64,000 nucleotides of DNA from an uncultured Coriobacteriaceae bacterium (GCA_902777325.1 CACYTH010000003.1:1-64000), one strand, 5' to 3'; positions 54,667 through 63,122 are shown, counted from the stretch's first letter. The notes: generated by a model from the sequence alone, not told the origin. A program made the numbers and translations.

Positions 54667-55791
54667 ATGCGCATTACGGGAGCGCGCGTCTTTACGCCCG
54701 AGGGCACCTTCGAGCAGCGCGACATCTGCATGGAAGACGGCCTCTTTGTGGACGAGGCCTCGGGCGAGACGCGTGACGCCTCCGGGCTCATGGCCATCCC
54801 CGGCCTTCTTGACGTGCACTTTCATGGCTGCATGGGCGAGGACTTCTGCAACGGGACCGAGGCGGCCATCCGCACGCTTGCGAGCTACGAGGCGAGCCAG
54901 GGCGTGCTTGCCATCTGCCCCGCCACGATGACCTATCCGGAGGAGAAGCTCGACACCATCGCCGACGCTGCCGCCGCCTGGGTGGTCGCGGGCGCGCATC
55001 CGGGCTGCGCCGACCTGGTGGGCATCAACATGGAAGGCCCCTTCATCAGTCCTAACAAGGTTGGTGCGCAGAACCCCGCCTACGTGCAGGCGCCGGACGC
55101 GGCCATGTTCCGTCGCGTGCAGGAGCGCTCGGGCGGGCTCTTCAAGCTGGTCACGCTGGCGCCTGAGGTTGACGGTGCGCTGGAGTTCGTGGACGAGCTC
55201 AAGGACGAGGTGACCGTGTCCGTGGGCCATACCTGTGCCACCTACGACGAGGCGGCCGCGGCCTTTGCGCATGGCGCGCGCGAGGTCACGCACCTCTGGA
55301 ACGCCCAGCCGCCCCTGCATCACCGCGACCCGGCGGTCATCGGTGCGGCGGCCGACTACGACCACGTGTGCGTGGAGCTCATCTGTGACGGCGTGCACAT
55401 CCACCCGGCGGCCATCCGCGCGACCTTCAAGCTGTTTGCGGGCCGCGTGGTGATGATCGCCGACAGCATGGAGGCGACCGGTCTCGAGGACGGCGAGTAC
55501 GCCCTCGGTGGTCAGAAGGTCTACGTGCAGGGCAACCTCGCCACGCTGGAGAGCGGAACCATCGCGGGATCGGCCACCAACCTCTTCGACTGCCTGCGCT
55601 TTGCCGTGCTCAAGGCACGCATCCCTCTGGCAGAGGCCGTCACGGCCAGCACGCTCACGCCGGCGCGAGCCATTGGCGTGGACGACCGGTATGGCTCGAT
55701 CGAGTGTGGCAAGGTGGCAAACCTGGTGCTCGTGGACGACGAGCTCAACATCCACGGCATCTACCTCAGGGGAGAGGAGCTTGCCCGCTAG
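54667..55791 (+). CDS. nagA: N-acetylglucosamine-6-phosphate deacetylase
   Basis: A 374-residue amidohydrolase-fold enzyme. DVHFHG near 43 begins the barrel, EGPFISPNKVGAQNP holds the metal Glu, VGHT and THLWNAQPPLHHRD the histidines, and IADSMEATGL the catalytic Asp loop. It supplies glucosamine-6-phosphate to NagB. The two are one operon; the 3' end overlaps the convergent tyrosine phosphatase gene by 4 nt. Confidence 0.94.
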   Translation: MRITGARVFTPEGTFEQRDICMEDGLFVDEASGETRDASGLMAIPGLLDVHFHGCMGEDFCNGTEAAIRTLASYEASQGVLAICPATMTYPEEKLDTIADAAAAWVVAGAHPGCADLVGINMEGPFISPNKVGAQNPAYVQAPDAAMFRRVQERSGGLFKLVTLAPEVDGALEFVDELKDEVTVSVGHTCATYDEAAAAFAHGAREVTHLWNAQPPLHHRDPAVIGAAADYDHVCVELICDGVHIHPAAIRATFKLFAGRVVMIADSMEATGLEDGEYALGGQKVYVQGNLATLESGTIAGSATNLFDCLRFAVLKARIPLAEAVTASTLTPARAIGVDDRYGSIECGKVANLVLVDDELNIHGIYLRGEELAR

Positions 55792-56540
55792 GGCTCCAGC
55801 AGGTGGGCGCGGACGGAGGCGATTGTCTCGCTCTCCACGCCGCAGCTCTCAAGGTACGCACGCACGCTTCCGTGCTCATGGACCACGGTGTCGTAGACGT
55901 TTGCGATGGTGTCTAGGCGTACCTGCAGCATAGTGGCCACGCGCGCTGGTGGGCAGTCCTTGCGGCGACTCACCAGCGCGTTCACTTCGGCGACGCTCCC
56001 AAACGAGTAGCCGTAGTCTGCGATGACCTGTTCGCGCGTCACGTCCGCAAGCCCCAGCAGCAGCATCGCGACCACACCGGTGCGGTCGATGCCCGCCGCG
56101 CAGTGGAAGAGCACGCACTCGTCCTTGTCCGCCTGGGCAAAGAACGAAAAGACCCGCCTGATGGCGTCGTGCGACGAGAGCATGTGCAGGTAGCCCGTGA
56201 CGAGATAGTTGTCGGTTGCGCGCACAGGCGGCATCGATGGTGCCGAGAGGTCGTAGTCAAACAGGGGCACGTTCTCCCACGTGATGCCCTCCTGGTTGGC
56301 AAATCTGCAGGTGACATGTGGCGTCTCTCCCTTGCTGCGAAGGTCGAGCACCCTTGTGACGCCCCAGGCGAGAAGCGTGTCGAGGTCCTTTTGCACCAGC
56401 CCGCGCGTGGCGCCCGTGCGCAGAAACCGGTGACGGATCGTGGGTCCGTGCGGGGTGTCGTAACCGCCGAGCTCGCGCGCGTTCGGACATGACCACGTGC
56501 GCAGCGTGCGTCCCTCCTCAAGCAGCCTGTCCTCGTCCAT
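55788..56540 (-). CDS. Tyrosine phosphatase (Y_phosphatase3 type), copy 2
   Basis: A 250-residue phosphatase with ARELGGYDTP at 21-30, VLDLRSKGE at 64-72 and HCAAGIDRTG with C147 and R153, the same numbering as copy 1 at 35466-36212, though the P-loop Lys is replaced by Ile, which may narrow specificity to phosphoprotein. It is convergent with nagA and lies just downstream of an aldo/keto reductase gene on the same strand. Confidence 0.85.
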   Translation of the reverse strand: MDEDRLLEEGRTLRTWSCPNARELGGYDTPHGPTIRHRFLRTGATRGLVQKDLDTLLAWGVTRVLDLRSKGETPHVTCRFANQEGITWENVPLFDYDLSAPSMPPVRATDNYLVTGYLHMLSSHDAIRRVFSFFAQADKDECVLFHCAAGIDRTGVVAMLLLGLADVTREQVIADYGYSFGSVAEVNALVSRRKDCPPARVATMLQVRLDTIANVYDTVVHEHGSVRAYLESCGVESETIASVRAHLLEP

Positions 56541-56595
56541 GCCCCTCCCTCGTCAGTCCGCGCATGCGGCGAGACCCGCATCGTGCGTGTCTGGG

Positions 56596-57630
56596 CTACA
56601 CCTGCACCTCTCCGGCGAGCACCCGCTGGTAGTCCTCGTAGTTCTTCTCCAGGAGGGTTGGCGTGTCCAGCTCGTAGGGGCACTTGCGATGGCACTGGTT
56701 GCAGTGCAGGCAGTCGGGGATCTTGGCCATCTCCGCCTGCCAGTGCTCGTTCAGCCAGCTTGCCGAGGGGGCCCTGCGCAGCATGAGCGACATGCGTGCG
56801 CAGTTGTTGATCTGGATGCCCACGGGGCACGGCATGCAGTAGCCGCAGCCACGGCAGAACTCGCCCATAAGCTCGGCACGCTCGCTTTCGACAAAGGCAG
56901 CGATCTCGTCGTCGTAGGCGGGCGTCTCGTCCATGAAGGCGAGCCACTCCTCAAGCTCGCTCATGTGCTGGATGCCCCAGATGGGCAGGGCCCAGGGGTG
57001 CTGCGAGAGGAAGGCCATGGCCGCGCGGGAGTTGTTGATGAGGCCGCCTGCCAGGCCCTTCATGCAGATGAATCCCACGTTGTGCTCCTCGCAGAGCTTG
57101 ACCAGGTTGAGGTCACGATCGCCTGCCAGGTAGGAGAAGGGGAACTGCAGGGTCTCATAGAGCCCACTGGTTGCAGCCTCCTCGGCCACGCCGATCTTGT
57201 GCGCGGTGATCGAGATGTGGCGGATCTTGCCTGCGGCCTTTGCCTCCTGCATGGCCTCGTACATGCCGGAGCCGTCGCCCGGCCGCCAGACCTGTGCCGC
57301 CATGTGGAACTGATACACGTCGATGTAGCTGGTGCGGAGCTTCTCGAGCGAGGTGTCGAGGTCCTCCCAGAACTTCTCGGGCGTCTTTGCCTGCGTCTTG
57401 GTGGCGATGTAGACGTCCTCGCGGTTGAGCCAGCCGTCGCCAAACGCGAGGCCGAGCTTCTCCTCGCTGTCGGAGTAGGCGCGTGCGGTGTCAAAGTAGC
57501 GCATGCCGCCCTCGTAGGCACGGCGCAGAATGCGGACGGCCTCGTCGGTGGCGGTGCGCTGGATGGGCAGCGCGCCAAAGGCGTTCTGTGCGACGGTGAT
57601 GCCGGTAGAGCCAAGCGTGACGGTGTTCAT
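56596..57630 (-). CDS. Aldo/keto reductase with ferredoxin-like tail, copy 2
   Basis: A 344-residue reductase: tetrad D47, Y52, K78, H109, then two [4Fe-4S]-type cysteine sets, C259-C262-C265-C268 and C307-C310-C313-C317. The first set has CxxCxxCxxC spacing, one residue shorter than a standard ferredoxin set and than its paralogue at 12318-13496. Family members are frequent in anaerobes and have few known substrates. The tyrosine phosphatase gene follows 55 bp downstream. Confidence 0.87.
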   Translation of the reverse strand: MNTVTLGSTGITVAQNAFGALPIQRTATDEAVRILRRAYEGGMRYFDTARAYSDSEEKLGLAFGDGWLNREDVYIATKTQAKTPEKFWEDLDTSLEKLRTSYIDVYQFHMAAQVWRPGDGSGMYEAMQEAKAAGKIRHISITAHKIGVAEEAATSGLYETLQFPFSYLAGDRDLNLVKLCEEHNVGFICMKGLAGGLINNSRAAMAFLSQHPWALPIWGIQHMSELEEWLAFMDETPAYDDEIAAFVESERAELMGEFCRGCGYCMPCPVGIQINNCARMSLMLRRAPSASWLNEHWQAEMAKIPDCLHCNQCHRKCPYELDTPTLLEKNYEDYQRVLAGEVQV

Positions 57631-57744
57631 GTGGTCCCTCCCCCAAGGACGACGTGAGTACTTGCCTCCAGTATAGAGGTCGGCGATGGCCCGACTGGCA
57701 ATCTGCTGGTATCCTGAACGGGATTCGTCGTATCGGGGGACTTA

Positions 57745-58137
57745 ATGAGCGAGTATCTTGACCGCGCACGTGAGCTGCGCGCAACCATCGAGCCGCACCA
57801 CAACTGTGCGCAGTCCGTTTTGGCACCCTTTGCTGAGCGCGTGGGCATGACCTACGAGCAGGTGTGTGCCGTTGCGCAGGGTTTTGGCGGTGGCATGCAG
57901 ACGGGTGAGGTCTGCGGCGCCCTTACCGGTGCGATTATGGCGCTCGGGGTGCTTGGCCTCGCGACGCACGACAACGTGGTGGAACTCACCGAACGCACGC
58001 GCGAGAGCCATGATGGCATGCTCAGGTGTGCCGATCTGCTTAAGGCTAATGCCGAGGCGGGGCGGGAGAAGAAACCCTTCTGCGATGCCCTCGTCTTCGA
58101 AGCGGTGGGTCTCGTCGAAGGATACATCGAGCGTTAA
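57745..58137 (+). CDS. C_GCAxxG_C_C-family redox protein
   Basis: A 130-residue member of the C_GCAxxG_C_C family. NCAQSVL has C21 and FGGGMQTGEVCGALTGAIMALG has C57, with further Cys near 96 and 112. The conserved cysteines are thought to bind a metal centre or act in redox transfer; the family is widespread in anaerobes. The stop codon abuts the 83-bp palindromic repeat that separates it from the MATE gene. Confidence 0.82.
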   Translation: MSEYLDRARELRATIEPHHNCAQSVLAPFAERVGMTYEQVCAVAQGFGGGMQTGEVCGALTGAIMALGVLGLATHDNVVELTERTRESHDGMLRCADLLKANAEAGREKKPFCDALVFEAVGLVEGYIER

Positions 58138-58220
58138 CGTGACACGCTTCCTCCCCGGGAGTTCCCGTGTCACCGCGCCTCGCGGTGACACGGGAACTCC
58201 CGGGGAGGAAGCGTGTCACG
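58138..58220. repeat. Nested perfect inverted repeat (two 35-bp palindromes)
   Basis: Two 40-nt arms (58138-58177 and 58181-58220) are exact complements around CCT. Each arm is itself a palindrome of the GTGACAC/GTGTCAC class (58139-58173 and 58185-58219). The element begins right at the stop of the upstream gene and ends 17 bp before the MATE start. Confidence 0.9.
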
Positions 58221-58237
58221 ACAGAGGGAGAGTGGGC

Positions 58238-59650
58238 ATGGCGAGCTATGCCTTGGACATAGATGCCCTGAGAGAGGGTGCGACTCCGACGCGTCGAGAG
58301 ATGGCGCGCATCGTGTTTGCGCTCTCCCTGCCTGCCATCCTGGCCGAGCTCTCCTCCACGCTCATGCAGTACATCGACGCAGGTATGGTGGGCAGTCTGG
58401 GTGCTCATGCGACTGCGGCCATCGGTGTGGTGGAGTCGACCGTCTGGCTGATGGACGGTCTTGCGATGAGCGCTGCCGCCGGTTTTACCGTGCAGGTCGC
58501 GCAGCTGGTGGGGGCTGGTAGGGACGCCGATGCCCGTGACGTGTTCCGGCAGGCAATCGTGGTTCTGTTCGCTTTTGGCACACTCTTAGCCGCTACGGGC
58601 GCGGCTGTGGCCGGGCGGCTTCCCATGTGGATGGGCGGGGACCCATCGCTCTACGCGGATGCGTCCGACTACTTCCTCATCTGCTCGCTGGCGCTTCTGC
58701 CGGTGACCATGGCGCGATTGGGGACGGGCATGCTCCAGTGCAGCGGAGACATGCGCACGCCCTCGCTGCTTAACGTGCTCTCATGCGCACTCAACGTGTG
58801 CTTCAATGCGATCTTCATCCACGAGGGGCCCGTACTCACGCTCGGCGCGCTCGAGCTGCCCATACCCGGACTGGGCCTCGGGACGCGCGGGGCGGCGCTT
58901 GGTACGCTGGGTGCGCAGACTGTCACGGCGGTGCTCCTCCTGGGCTTCGCCTGCCTGCGCTCCGAGCGGCTGGCGCTGCGCGAGAGGGGACAATGGCTGC
59001 CCACCATGCAGACGATGCGTCCCGCATGGAGCGTGAGCTGGCCCATGCTGCTGGAGCGTGCGCTCATGTCGTCCGCCTACATCGCCGTCACGGCGACGGT
59101 GGCCCCGCTCGGGGTGGTCTCGGTGGCTGCCCACTCGCTCGCCATCACGGTGGAGGCCATCTGCTACATGCCCGGGCTCGGTATGGAGGCGGCGGCGACG
59201 ACGCTGGTGGGACAGGCCGTCGGCGCGCGCCGGCGCGACGTGGCCCGCTCGTTCGCGCGCCTCTCCACCGCGCTGGGCATGGTCGTCATGACGCTCTCTG
59301 GCATGCTGATGTTTGTGTTTGCGCCGCAGGTGCTTGCCATGCTCACGCCGGACGAGGCCGTGCGGAGCCTGGGGACCACCATCCTGCGCATCGAAGCCTT
59401 TGCCGAGCCGCTCTACGCCGCCTCCATGGTGGCTGCCGGCGCCCTGCGCGGAGCGGGGGACACCCTGGTGCCCAGCGCGTTCACGCTGATCAGCAACTGG
59501 GGCGTGCGCATTCCGGCACTGCAGCTGGTGGCGCCGCGCTTTGGCCTGGTGGGATGCTGGACGGTCATGGCGCTCGAGCTCTGCCTGCGTGGTGCGCTCT
59601 TTTTGGTGCGTCTGTTGCGCGACCGCTGGCTCGACAAGTCCATCGCATGA
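58238..59650 (+). CDS. MATE-family efflux transporter
   Basis: A 470-residue membrane protein with twelve hydrophobic segments arranged as two MATE half-repeats (QYIDAGMVGSLGAHATAAIG in the first, VAAHSLAITVEAICYMPGLGMEAAATTLVGQ in the second). It should expel drugs or metabolites using Na+ or H+. ATG at 58238 follows GAGGGAG; the open frame extends upstream through the palindrome into the previous gene, but that part is not coding-like. Confidence 0.9.
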   Translation: MASYALDIDALREGATPTRREMARIVFALSLPAILAELSSTLMQYIDAGMVGSLGAHATAAIGVVESTVWLMDGLAMSAAAGFTVQVAQLVGAGRDADARDVFRQAIVVLFAFGTLLAATGAAVAGRLPMWMGGDPSLYADASDYFLICSLALLPVTMARLGTGMLQCSGDMRTPSLLNVLSCALNVCFNAIFIHEGPVLTLGALELPIPGLGLGTRGAALGTLGAQTVTAVLLLGFACLRSERLALRERGQWLPTMQTMRPAWSVSWPMLLERALMSSAYIAVTATVAPLGVVSVAAHSLAITVEAICYMPGLGMEAAATTLVGQAVGARRRDVARSFARLSTALGMVVMTLSGMLMFVFAPQVLAMLTPDEAVRSLGTTILRIEAFAEPLYAASMVAAGALRGAGDTLVPSAFTLISNWGVRIPALQLVAPRFGLVGCWTVMALELCLRGALFLVRLLRDRWLDKSIA

Positions 59651-59702
59651 GCGTGGCAGCGTCAGCTGGCCTCGTGCACCTATCGTCGTAAGGAGAAGGC
59701 TC

Positions 59703-60278
59703 ATGATCTACGTCGTCCGGCACGGACAAACCGAGCTCAACAACGCCTTTGCCCTGCAGGGACGCAGCGACCATCCCCTCAACGAGACGGGCGTCGCGCA
59801 GGCGCGCACTACCGGCGAGGAGCTGGCGCGGTTGGGCATCGCCTTTGACCACGCGTACTCGAGTCCCCTGCAGCGTGCGATCCAGACCGCAGAGCTTGTC
59901 GCTCCTGGGGCGCCTGTCACGGTGGACCAGCGGCTGATCGAGATGGACTACGGCCCCTACGAGGGGGCCGACCTCAAGAATCCAGCTTCGGAGATCATCA
60001 CCTTCTTCAGCGACTTCGTGCACAATCCTGCACCGGAGGGCATGGAGCAGCTTTCGAGTGTGGTGGCGCGCACCGGTGCCTTTGTCGAGGAGCTCGCGGG
60101 CGAGCAGGGCAACGTGCTCGTCTCGACGCATGCCATCGCCATGAAGGGTATCCTCGAGTATCTGACGCCAGGCTCCAACGGTGCCTACTGGTCCAAGAAC
60201 ATCGCCAACTGCGCGGTCTACGTGGTGGATAACCACGGCGGCAGCCTCGGCGTGCCCAAGGAGCTCGTGCTCGACTGA
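59703..60278 (+). CDS. Histidine phosphatase (phosphoglycerate mutase-like)
   Basis: A 191-residue branch-1 histidine phosphatase. RHGQTE at 6-11 gives the phospho-His H7, SSPLQRA the second Arg, and STHAIAMKG the second His. Such small enzymes dephosphorylate sugars, nucleotides or cobalamin precursors; no cobalamin gene is near. ATG after AAGGAGAAGG. A strong terminator follows. Confidence 0.87.
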   Translation: MIYVVRHGQTELNNAFALQGRSDHPLNETGVAQARTTGEELARLGIAFDHAYSSPLQRAIQTAELVAPGAPVTVDQRLIEMDYGPYEGADLKNPASEIITFFSDFVHNPAPEGMEQLSSVVARTGAFVEELAGEQGNVLVSTHAIAMKGILEYLTPGSNGAYWSKNIANCAVYVVDNHGGSLGVPKELVLD

Positions 60279-60310
60279 GTCAATCGATGACAACGGTAGA
60301 TGCAAGCGAA

Positions 60311-60345
60311 AGGCGGGCTGGGATTCTCTCCCAGCCCGCCTTCGA
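60311..60345. terminator. Strong bidirectional terminator hairpin
   Basis: AGGCGGGCTGGGA (60311-60323) pairs with TCCCAGCCCGCCT (60329-60341) around a 5-nt loop. It follows the histidine phosphatase stop by 32 nt and faces the minus-strand EIIC fragment. Confidence 0.85.
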
Positions 60346-60371
60346 AGGAAGGGCGTGTATGTCGTGAGCTC

Positions 60372-60480
60372 CTACGCCTCAGCAGCTGCCTTCTCGGCGG
60401 CAAGGGCCTGCTCCTCCTCGTATGCCTGGTTATCGGCAATCTTGAAGAAGGGGTACCAGATGACGCAGGCGACGAGCGCA
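60372..60480 (-). pseudogene. C-terminal fragment of a PTS EIIC gene
   Basis: On the minus strand the last ~33 codons read ALVACVIWYPFFKIADNQ and then an Ala/Glu-rich end to a stop at 60372. This matches the final helix and tail of lactose/cellobiose-class EIIC (compare the intact EIIC ending at 41100). Everything upstream is missing: the frame runs straight into the ROK fragment on the opposite strand. It is a broken gene end, not a functional protein. Confidence 0.7.
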
Positions 60481-60746
60481 TCCTTGCGATGCTGGACGAG
60501 TACGCGCGTATCGCGGCCGTGCAGATCTACAACCTGCAGTGCCTGCTGGACGTTGAGGCGGTTGCCATAGGTGGTGGCATCTCGGCCCGAGAGGACCTCA
60601 TCGATCGCATCCGCATGCAGCTGCAAGCCATCTTTGACGCCGAGGCGGTCTATCAGATTCCGCCCACCATGCCGCGCGTGGTCGCCTGCCAGTTCCGCAA
60701 CGACGCCAACCTGATTGGCGCCTGGCACGACAACGTGAGCAGGTAG
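60460..60746 (+). pseudogene. C-terminal fragment of a ROK kinase gene
   Basis: About 95 codons read GDERILAMLDEY, AVAIGGGISAREDLID and FRNDANLIGAWHDN, aligning with the last third of the beta-glucoside-kinase-like ROK at 47255-48163 (GDEDAKAVIEEF, YAIGGGISARPE, FGNEANLIGALAF). The ATP-binding and catalytic two thirds are absent. The break coincides with the EIIC fragment in the opposite direction, so two sugar genes were joined tail-to-tail by a deletion or inversion. Confidence 0.8.
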
Positions 60747-60780
60747 TTGTGCGACAACCAAGCCCCTTCCTCGCCTCGTA

Positions 60781-60829
60781 GCTGTCAGAGCTGCTCACAA
60801 TGAGGATTATTGTGAGCAGCTCTGACAGC
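60781..60829. repeat. CTCACAAT-N7-ATTGTGAG palindrome, copy I (extended)
   Basis: A 21-bp perfect stem (60781-60801 with 60809-60829) around a 7-nt loop; the inner nine pairs are GCTCACAAT/ATTGTGAGC. Confidence 0.88.
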
Positions 60830-60856
60830 GAGGACGCAGGATAAGCGCCTGGAATT

Positions 60857-60881
60857 ACTCACAATAAAGCCTATTGTGAGT
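60857..60881. repeat. CTCACAAT-N7-ATTGTGAG palindrome, copy J
   Basis: ACTCACAAT (60857-60865) and ATTGTGAGT (60873-60881) with a 7-nt loop, 11 bp past the stop of the nuclease-like gene. Confidence 0.85.
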
Positions 60882-60892
60882 AGTTCTGTCGT

Positions 60893-62011
60893 TTACTGGC
60901 GCATGAGAAGTGCGTGCAGCTTACCCCTGCGTATGTGTAGCTCCTTGCTGGGGTCTTCAAGCTGCATGCCAAGCTTCACGGCAATCTGATGGGCGAGTCT
61001 CTCGACATCAACTGGCGACTGAATGTTGCGTGTGGTCACACGCAGTACGGTGTACCCAAGGGTCGAAAGGACGTTTGCGCGCATGGCATCGCGTGCGAGC
61101 TTGAGCGGACCAGCGTTTCCGTGCATCTCGTCACTGTCGTACTCGATGACAAGATTGATGTTGGGCCAGAGAAGATCCGGCGTGATTGAGGCCCCACCAG
61201 TCCAGAGCCGCTCATGATTCTGAACGGGTATCTCGCGATTCAGCTTCGGACGGGGAAGACCATACCCGCCGTAGAGCTCGGGAAGGCAAAGCATGAGGTA
61301 GAGTGCAGTCTCCATGGGAGATGCCGAGTGAAGGCCGGCGAGAGCCAGGGAAGCGCAGAGGCGATTTCTTCCGTATGTGCGCCCAACGCGCTGCATGAAC
61401 TGCTCCATGCTCGCAAAGCTTAGCAGCGGCTGCTGCTTGTAGCGAGTTGCGCCACCCGGAGGCGACAGGCGATAGGTACCCATCAGCTCCATGGCGACAA
61501 GCGTCAGTCCTACGAGTCGCTGCGCCTTGTCCCAGGTAAACGGATTGTCATACGAAATAGGTGATATCGTCCCGTCTGGGCTGGTCACGGGGCTAATCCC
61601 GCGGATGGCGTCAAGCTCTCGAGCAAAGTTGTCGATGATTGGATCTGTCTTGCTGTGCCATCCGGCCATCTGCAGGAGAACAAATTCGGGCGTGCTCACA
61701 AAGAGAAATTTATCTAGCCTTAGCATGGAGTTGGAGGGAATCCTGCCCTTCCAGACGTGGAAGTGTGCTGCGGCGCCCCTGGTCCGTTGGCTTGCTTTTG
61801 GAACCAGAAGGTCGACAGGGGTTCTGGTGATGCCATATTCAGCGAGGTCGTATTCGCTTGCAAACTGCTTGAACATGCGCTGGGTCGTCACGCTGTTGTA
61901 GTGACGGGGGAGCTCGCGCGCCTCGCTGGGCCAAGGCGTCAGCTCCCGCCCACCGTTATCGATTGTCCTCAGTACATCGAGCGCTGAGGTGTGTGATAGA
62001 AATGCGTACAT
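60893..62011 (-). CDS. DUF559/Vsr-like endonuclease-domain protein
   Basis: A 372-residue protein. The C-terminal ~150 residues form a DUF559-type PD-(D/E)XK domain: SPMETALYLML with E234, TPDLLWP with D279, then LVIEYDSDEMHG with E290 and D292, and a later LSTLGYTVLRVT strand. The N-terminal ~200 residues include VDLLVP and VWKGRIP blocks like those of AbiEi-type (type IV antitoxin) regulators, but I cannot name the family with certainty. No toxin or methylase neighbour exists. The gene is AT-richer than its surroundings and bracketed by four palindromes of the same design, two on each side, suggesting acquisition as a unit. Confidence 0.75.
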   Translation of the reverse strand: MYAFLSHTSALDVLRTIDNGGRELTPWPSEARELPRHYNSVTTQRMFKQFASEYDLAEYGITRTPVDLLVPKASQRTRGAAAHFHVWKGRIPSNSMLRLDKFLFVSTPEFVLLQMAGWHSKTDPIIDNFARELDAIRGISPVTSPDGTISPISYDNPFTWDKAQRLVGLTLVAMELMGTYRLSPPGGATRYKQQPLLSFASMEQFMQRVGRTYGRNRLCASLALAGLHSASPMETALYLMLCLPELYGGYGLPRPKLNREIPVQNHERLWTGGASITPDLLWPNINLVIEYDSDEMHGNAGPLKLARDAMRANVLSTLGYTVLRVTTRNIQSPVDVERLAHQIAVKLGMQLEDPSKELHIRRGKLHALLMRQ

Positions 62012-62037
62012 GCTGCCTACTCTACTTATGCAAAACT

Positions 62038-62062
62038 ACTCACAATAAGATTAATTGTGAGT
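62038..62062. repeat. CTCACAAT-N7-ATTGTGAG palindrome, copy K
   Basis: ACTCACAAT (62038-62046), 7-nt loop, ATTGTGAGT (62054-62062), 26 bp upstream of the nuclease-like gene start, within its presumed promoter. Confidence 0.85.
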
Positions 62063-62099
62063 ATTTAATAGCAAAAGTACAGCGGGATTATGTGAGACT

Positions 62100-62124
62100 A
62101 CTCACAACAAAGCTAGTTGTGAGT
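62100..62124. repeat. CTCACAAY-N7-RTTGTGAG palindrome, copy L
   Basis: ACTCACAAC (62100-62108), 7-nt loop, GTTGTGAGT (62116-62124); both arms carry a compensatory T-A to C-G change relative to the other copies, so the pairing is conserved. Confidence 0.85.
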
Positions 62125-62143
62125 AGTACTGCCGGCAGTGGTC

Positions 62144-62995
62144 TCAGTGCATGAAGGCAGGGAGCGCCTCGATGCCCGTCTCTTGCGTCTGGAGTGCCGC
62201 AGCGGCGATCTGCTCCAGTGCGATGGCCACGCCGTCATCGGCGGACGCTCCCACATGCCAGCGTGCCGCGGCAGCCGCGTCGGGCGTGGCGTTGGCCACG
62301 GCGCAGGAGTGCGTCGCGTGTGCAAACATGGCCAGGTCGTTGGGGGCGTCTCCAAACACACAGAGCTCGTCGGGGCTGATGCCAAGCTCACGCTCCAGCA
62401 CCTCGATGCCGTGCACCTTGCTCCACCCGTGCGGAATGACGTCGAACCACTGGGGCACGGTGTTGAGAAGGTCCAGTTCGGGGCAGATTTCGGAGAGCTC
62501 CTCCTGCAACGCCAGCTCCTCGGCTCGCTCCACGAGAGCAACCAGACCCGCCTTGACCACGGGGTAGGAGGGGAGGGTCTCGTGCCGCTCGGAGCCGTTG
62601 TGCATGGCGTCGAGCATGAAGTTGCCCAGGTGCTTGGGGTCGTCGCCTACCCAGTCGCAGGTTCCGTCGGGTCGATAGATGAGCAGGGCGAGCCCGCGCC
62701 GCCCGCTGATCGCCTTCTCGACGCGGCGCAGTGCCTCGGGGTCGAGCGTCTCCTGCGCCACAAGCTCTCCGTGCAGGTAGACCTGCTGTCCGTTGACGAG
62801 CACGGCAGTCTCGTACGCGGACTCGTCGTTGCAGAGAAAGCCCGCCACCTCGCTGCGGTTGCGGCCGCTTGCGGGGCCAAAGGCCACGCCGGCATCGAGA
62901 CAGGCGTGGATTGCCGCCAGCGTGCGCTCTGACGCATGCGCGCGGCCGAGGGGAATGAGCGTGTTGTCCATGTCGGCGAGCACGAGCTTGATCAT
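62144..62995 (-). CDS. Cof-type HAD-IIB phosphatase
   Basis: A 283-residue HAD-IIB enzyme: ADMDNTL with D8 and D10, SGRNRSE near 49 (motif II region), the C2 cap through about 85-200, WSKVHGIE with the motif III Lys, and GDAPNDLAMF as motif IV. It probably dephosphorylates sugar phosphates or flavin precursors. ATG at 62995 follows GGAGGAC; the longer frame from 63109 is not family-like. Confidence 0.85.
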   Translation of the reverse strand: MIKLVLADMDNTLIPLGRAHASERTLAAIHACLDAGVAFGPASGRNRSEVAGFLCNDESAYETAVLVNGQQVYLHGELVAQETLDPEALRRVEKAISGRRGLALLIYRPDGTCDWVGDDPKHLGNFMLDAMHNGSERHETLPSYPVVKAGLVALVERAEELALQEELSEICPELDLLNTVPQWFDVIPHGWSKVHGIEVLERELGISPDELCVFGDAPNDLAMFAHATHSCAVANATPDAAAAARWHVGASADDGVAIALEQIAAAALQTQETGIEALPAFMH

Positions 62996-63122
62996 GGAGT
63001 CCTCCGTAGGTCCTTTGTGTGACCACTGTACTGCACCCCACCCGGGCATGCCATAGGGGGTAACCCCCCGTGGCAGGTCCGGGCGCACGCGCGTCAGCAT
63101 TGGGGGCACCTGGGATCGTCAC

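Noticed and set aside
53755..55755. A 666-codon open frame on the minus strand
   Set aside because: It is antisense to nagB and nagA, is rich in His/Val/Gly/Ala/Arg as expected for an antisense GC-rich shadow, and has no recognisable domain.
57866..58237. Upstream extension of the MATE gene
   Set aside because: The open frame passes through the nested palindrome and overlaps the previous gene out of frame; the ATG at 58238 has a good ribosome site.
60781..62124. CRISPR array near the nuclease-like gene
   Set aside because: The repeats are palindromes split on both sides of one gene, with no regular spacers.
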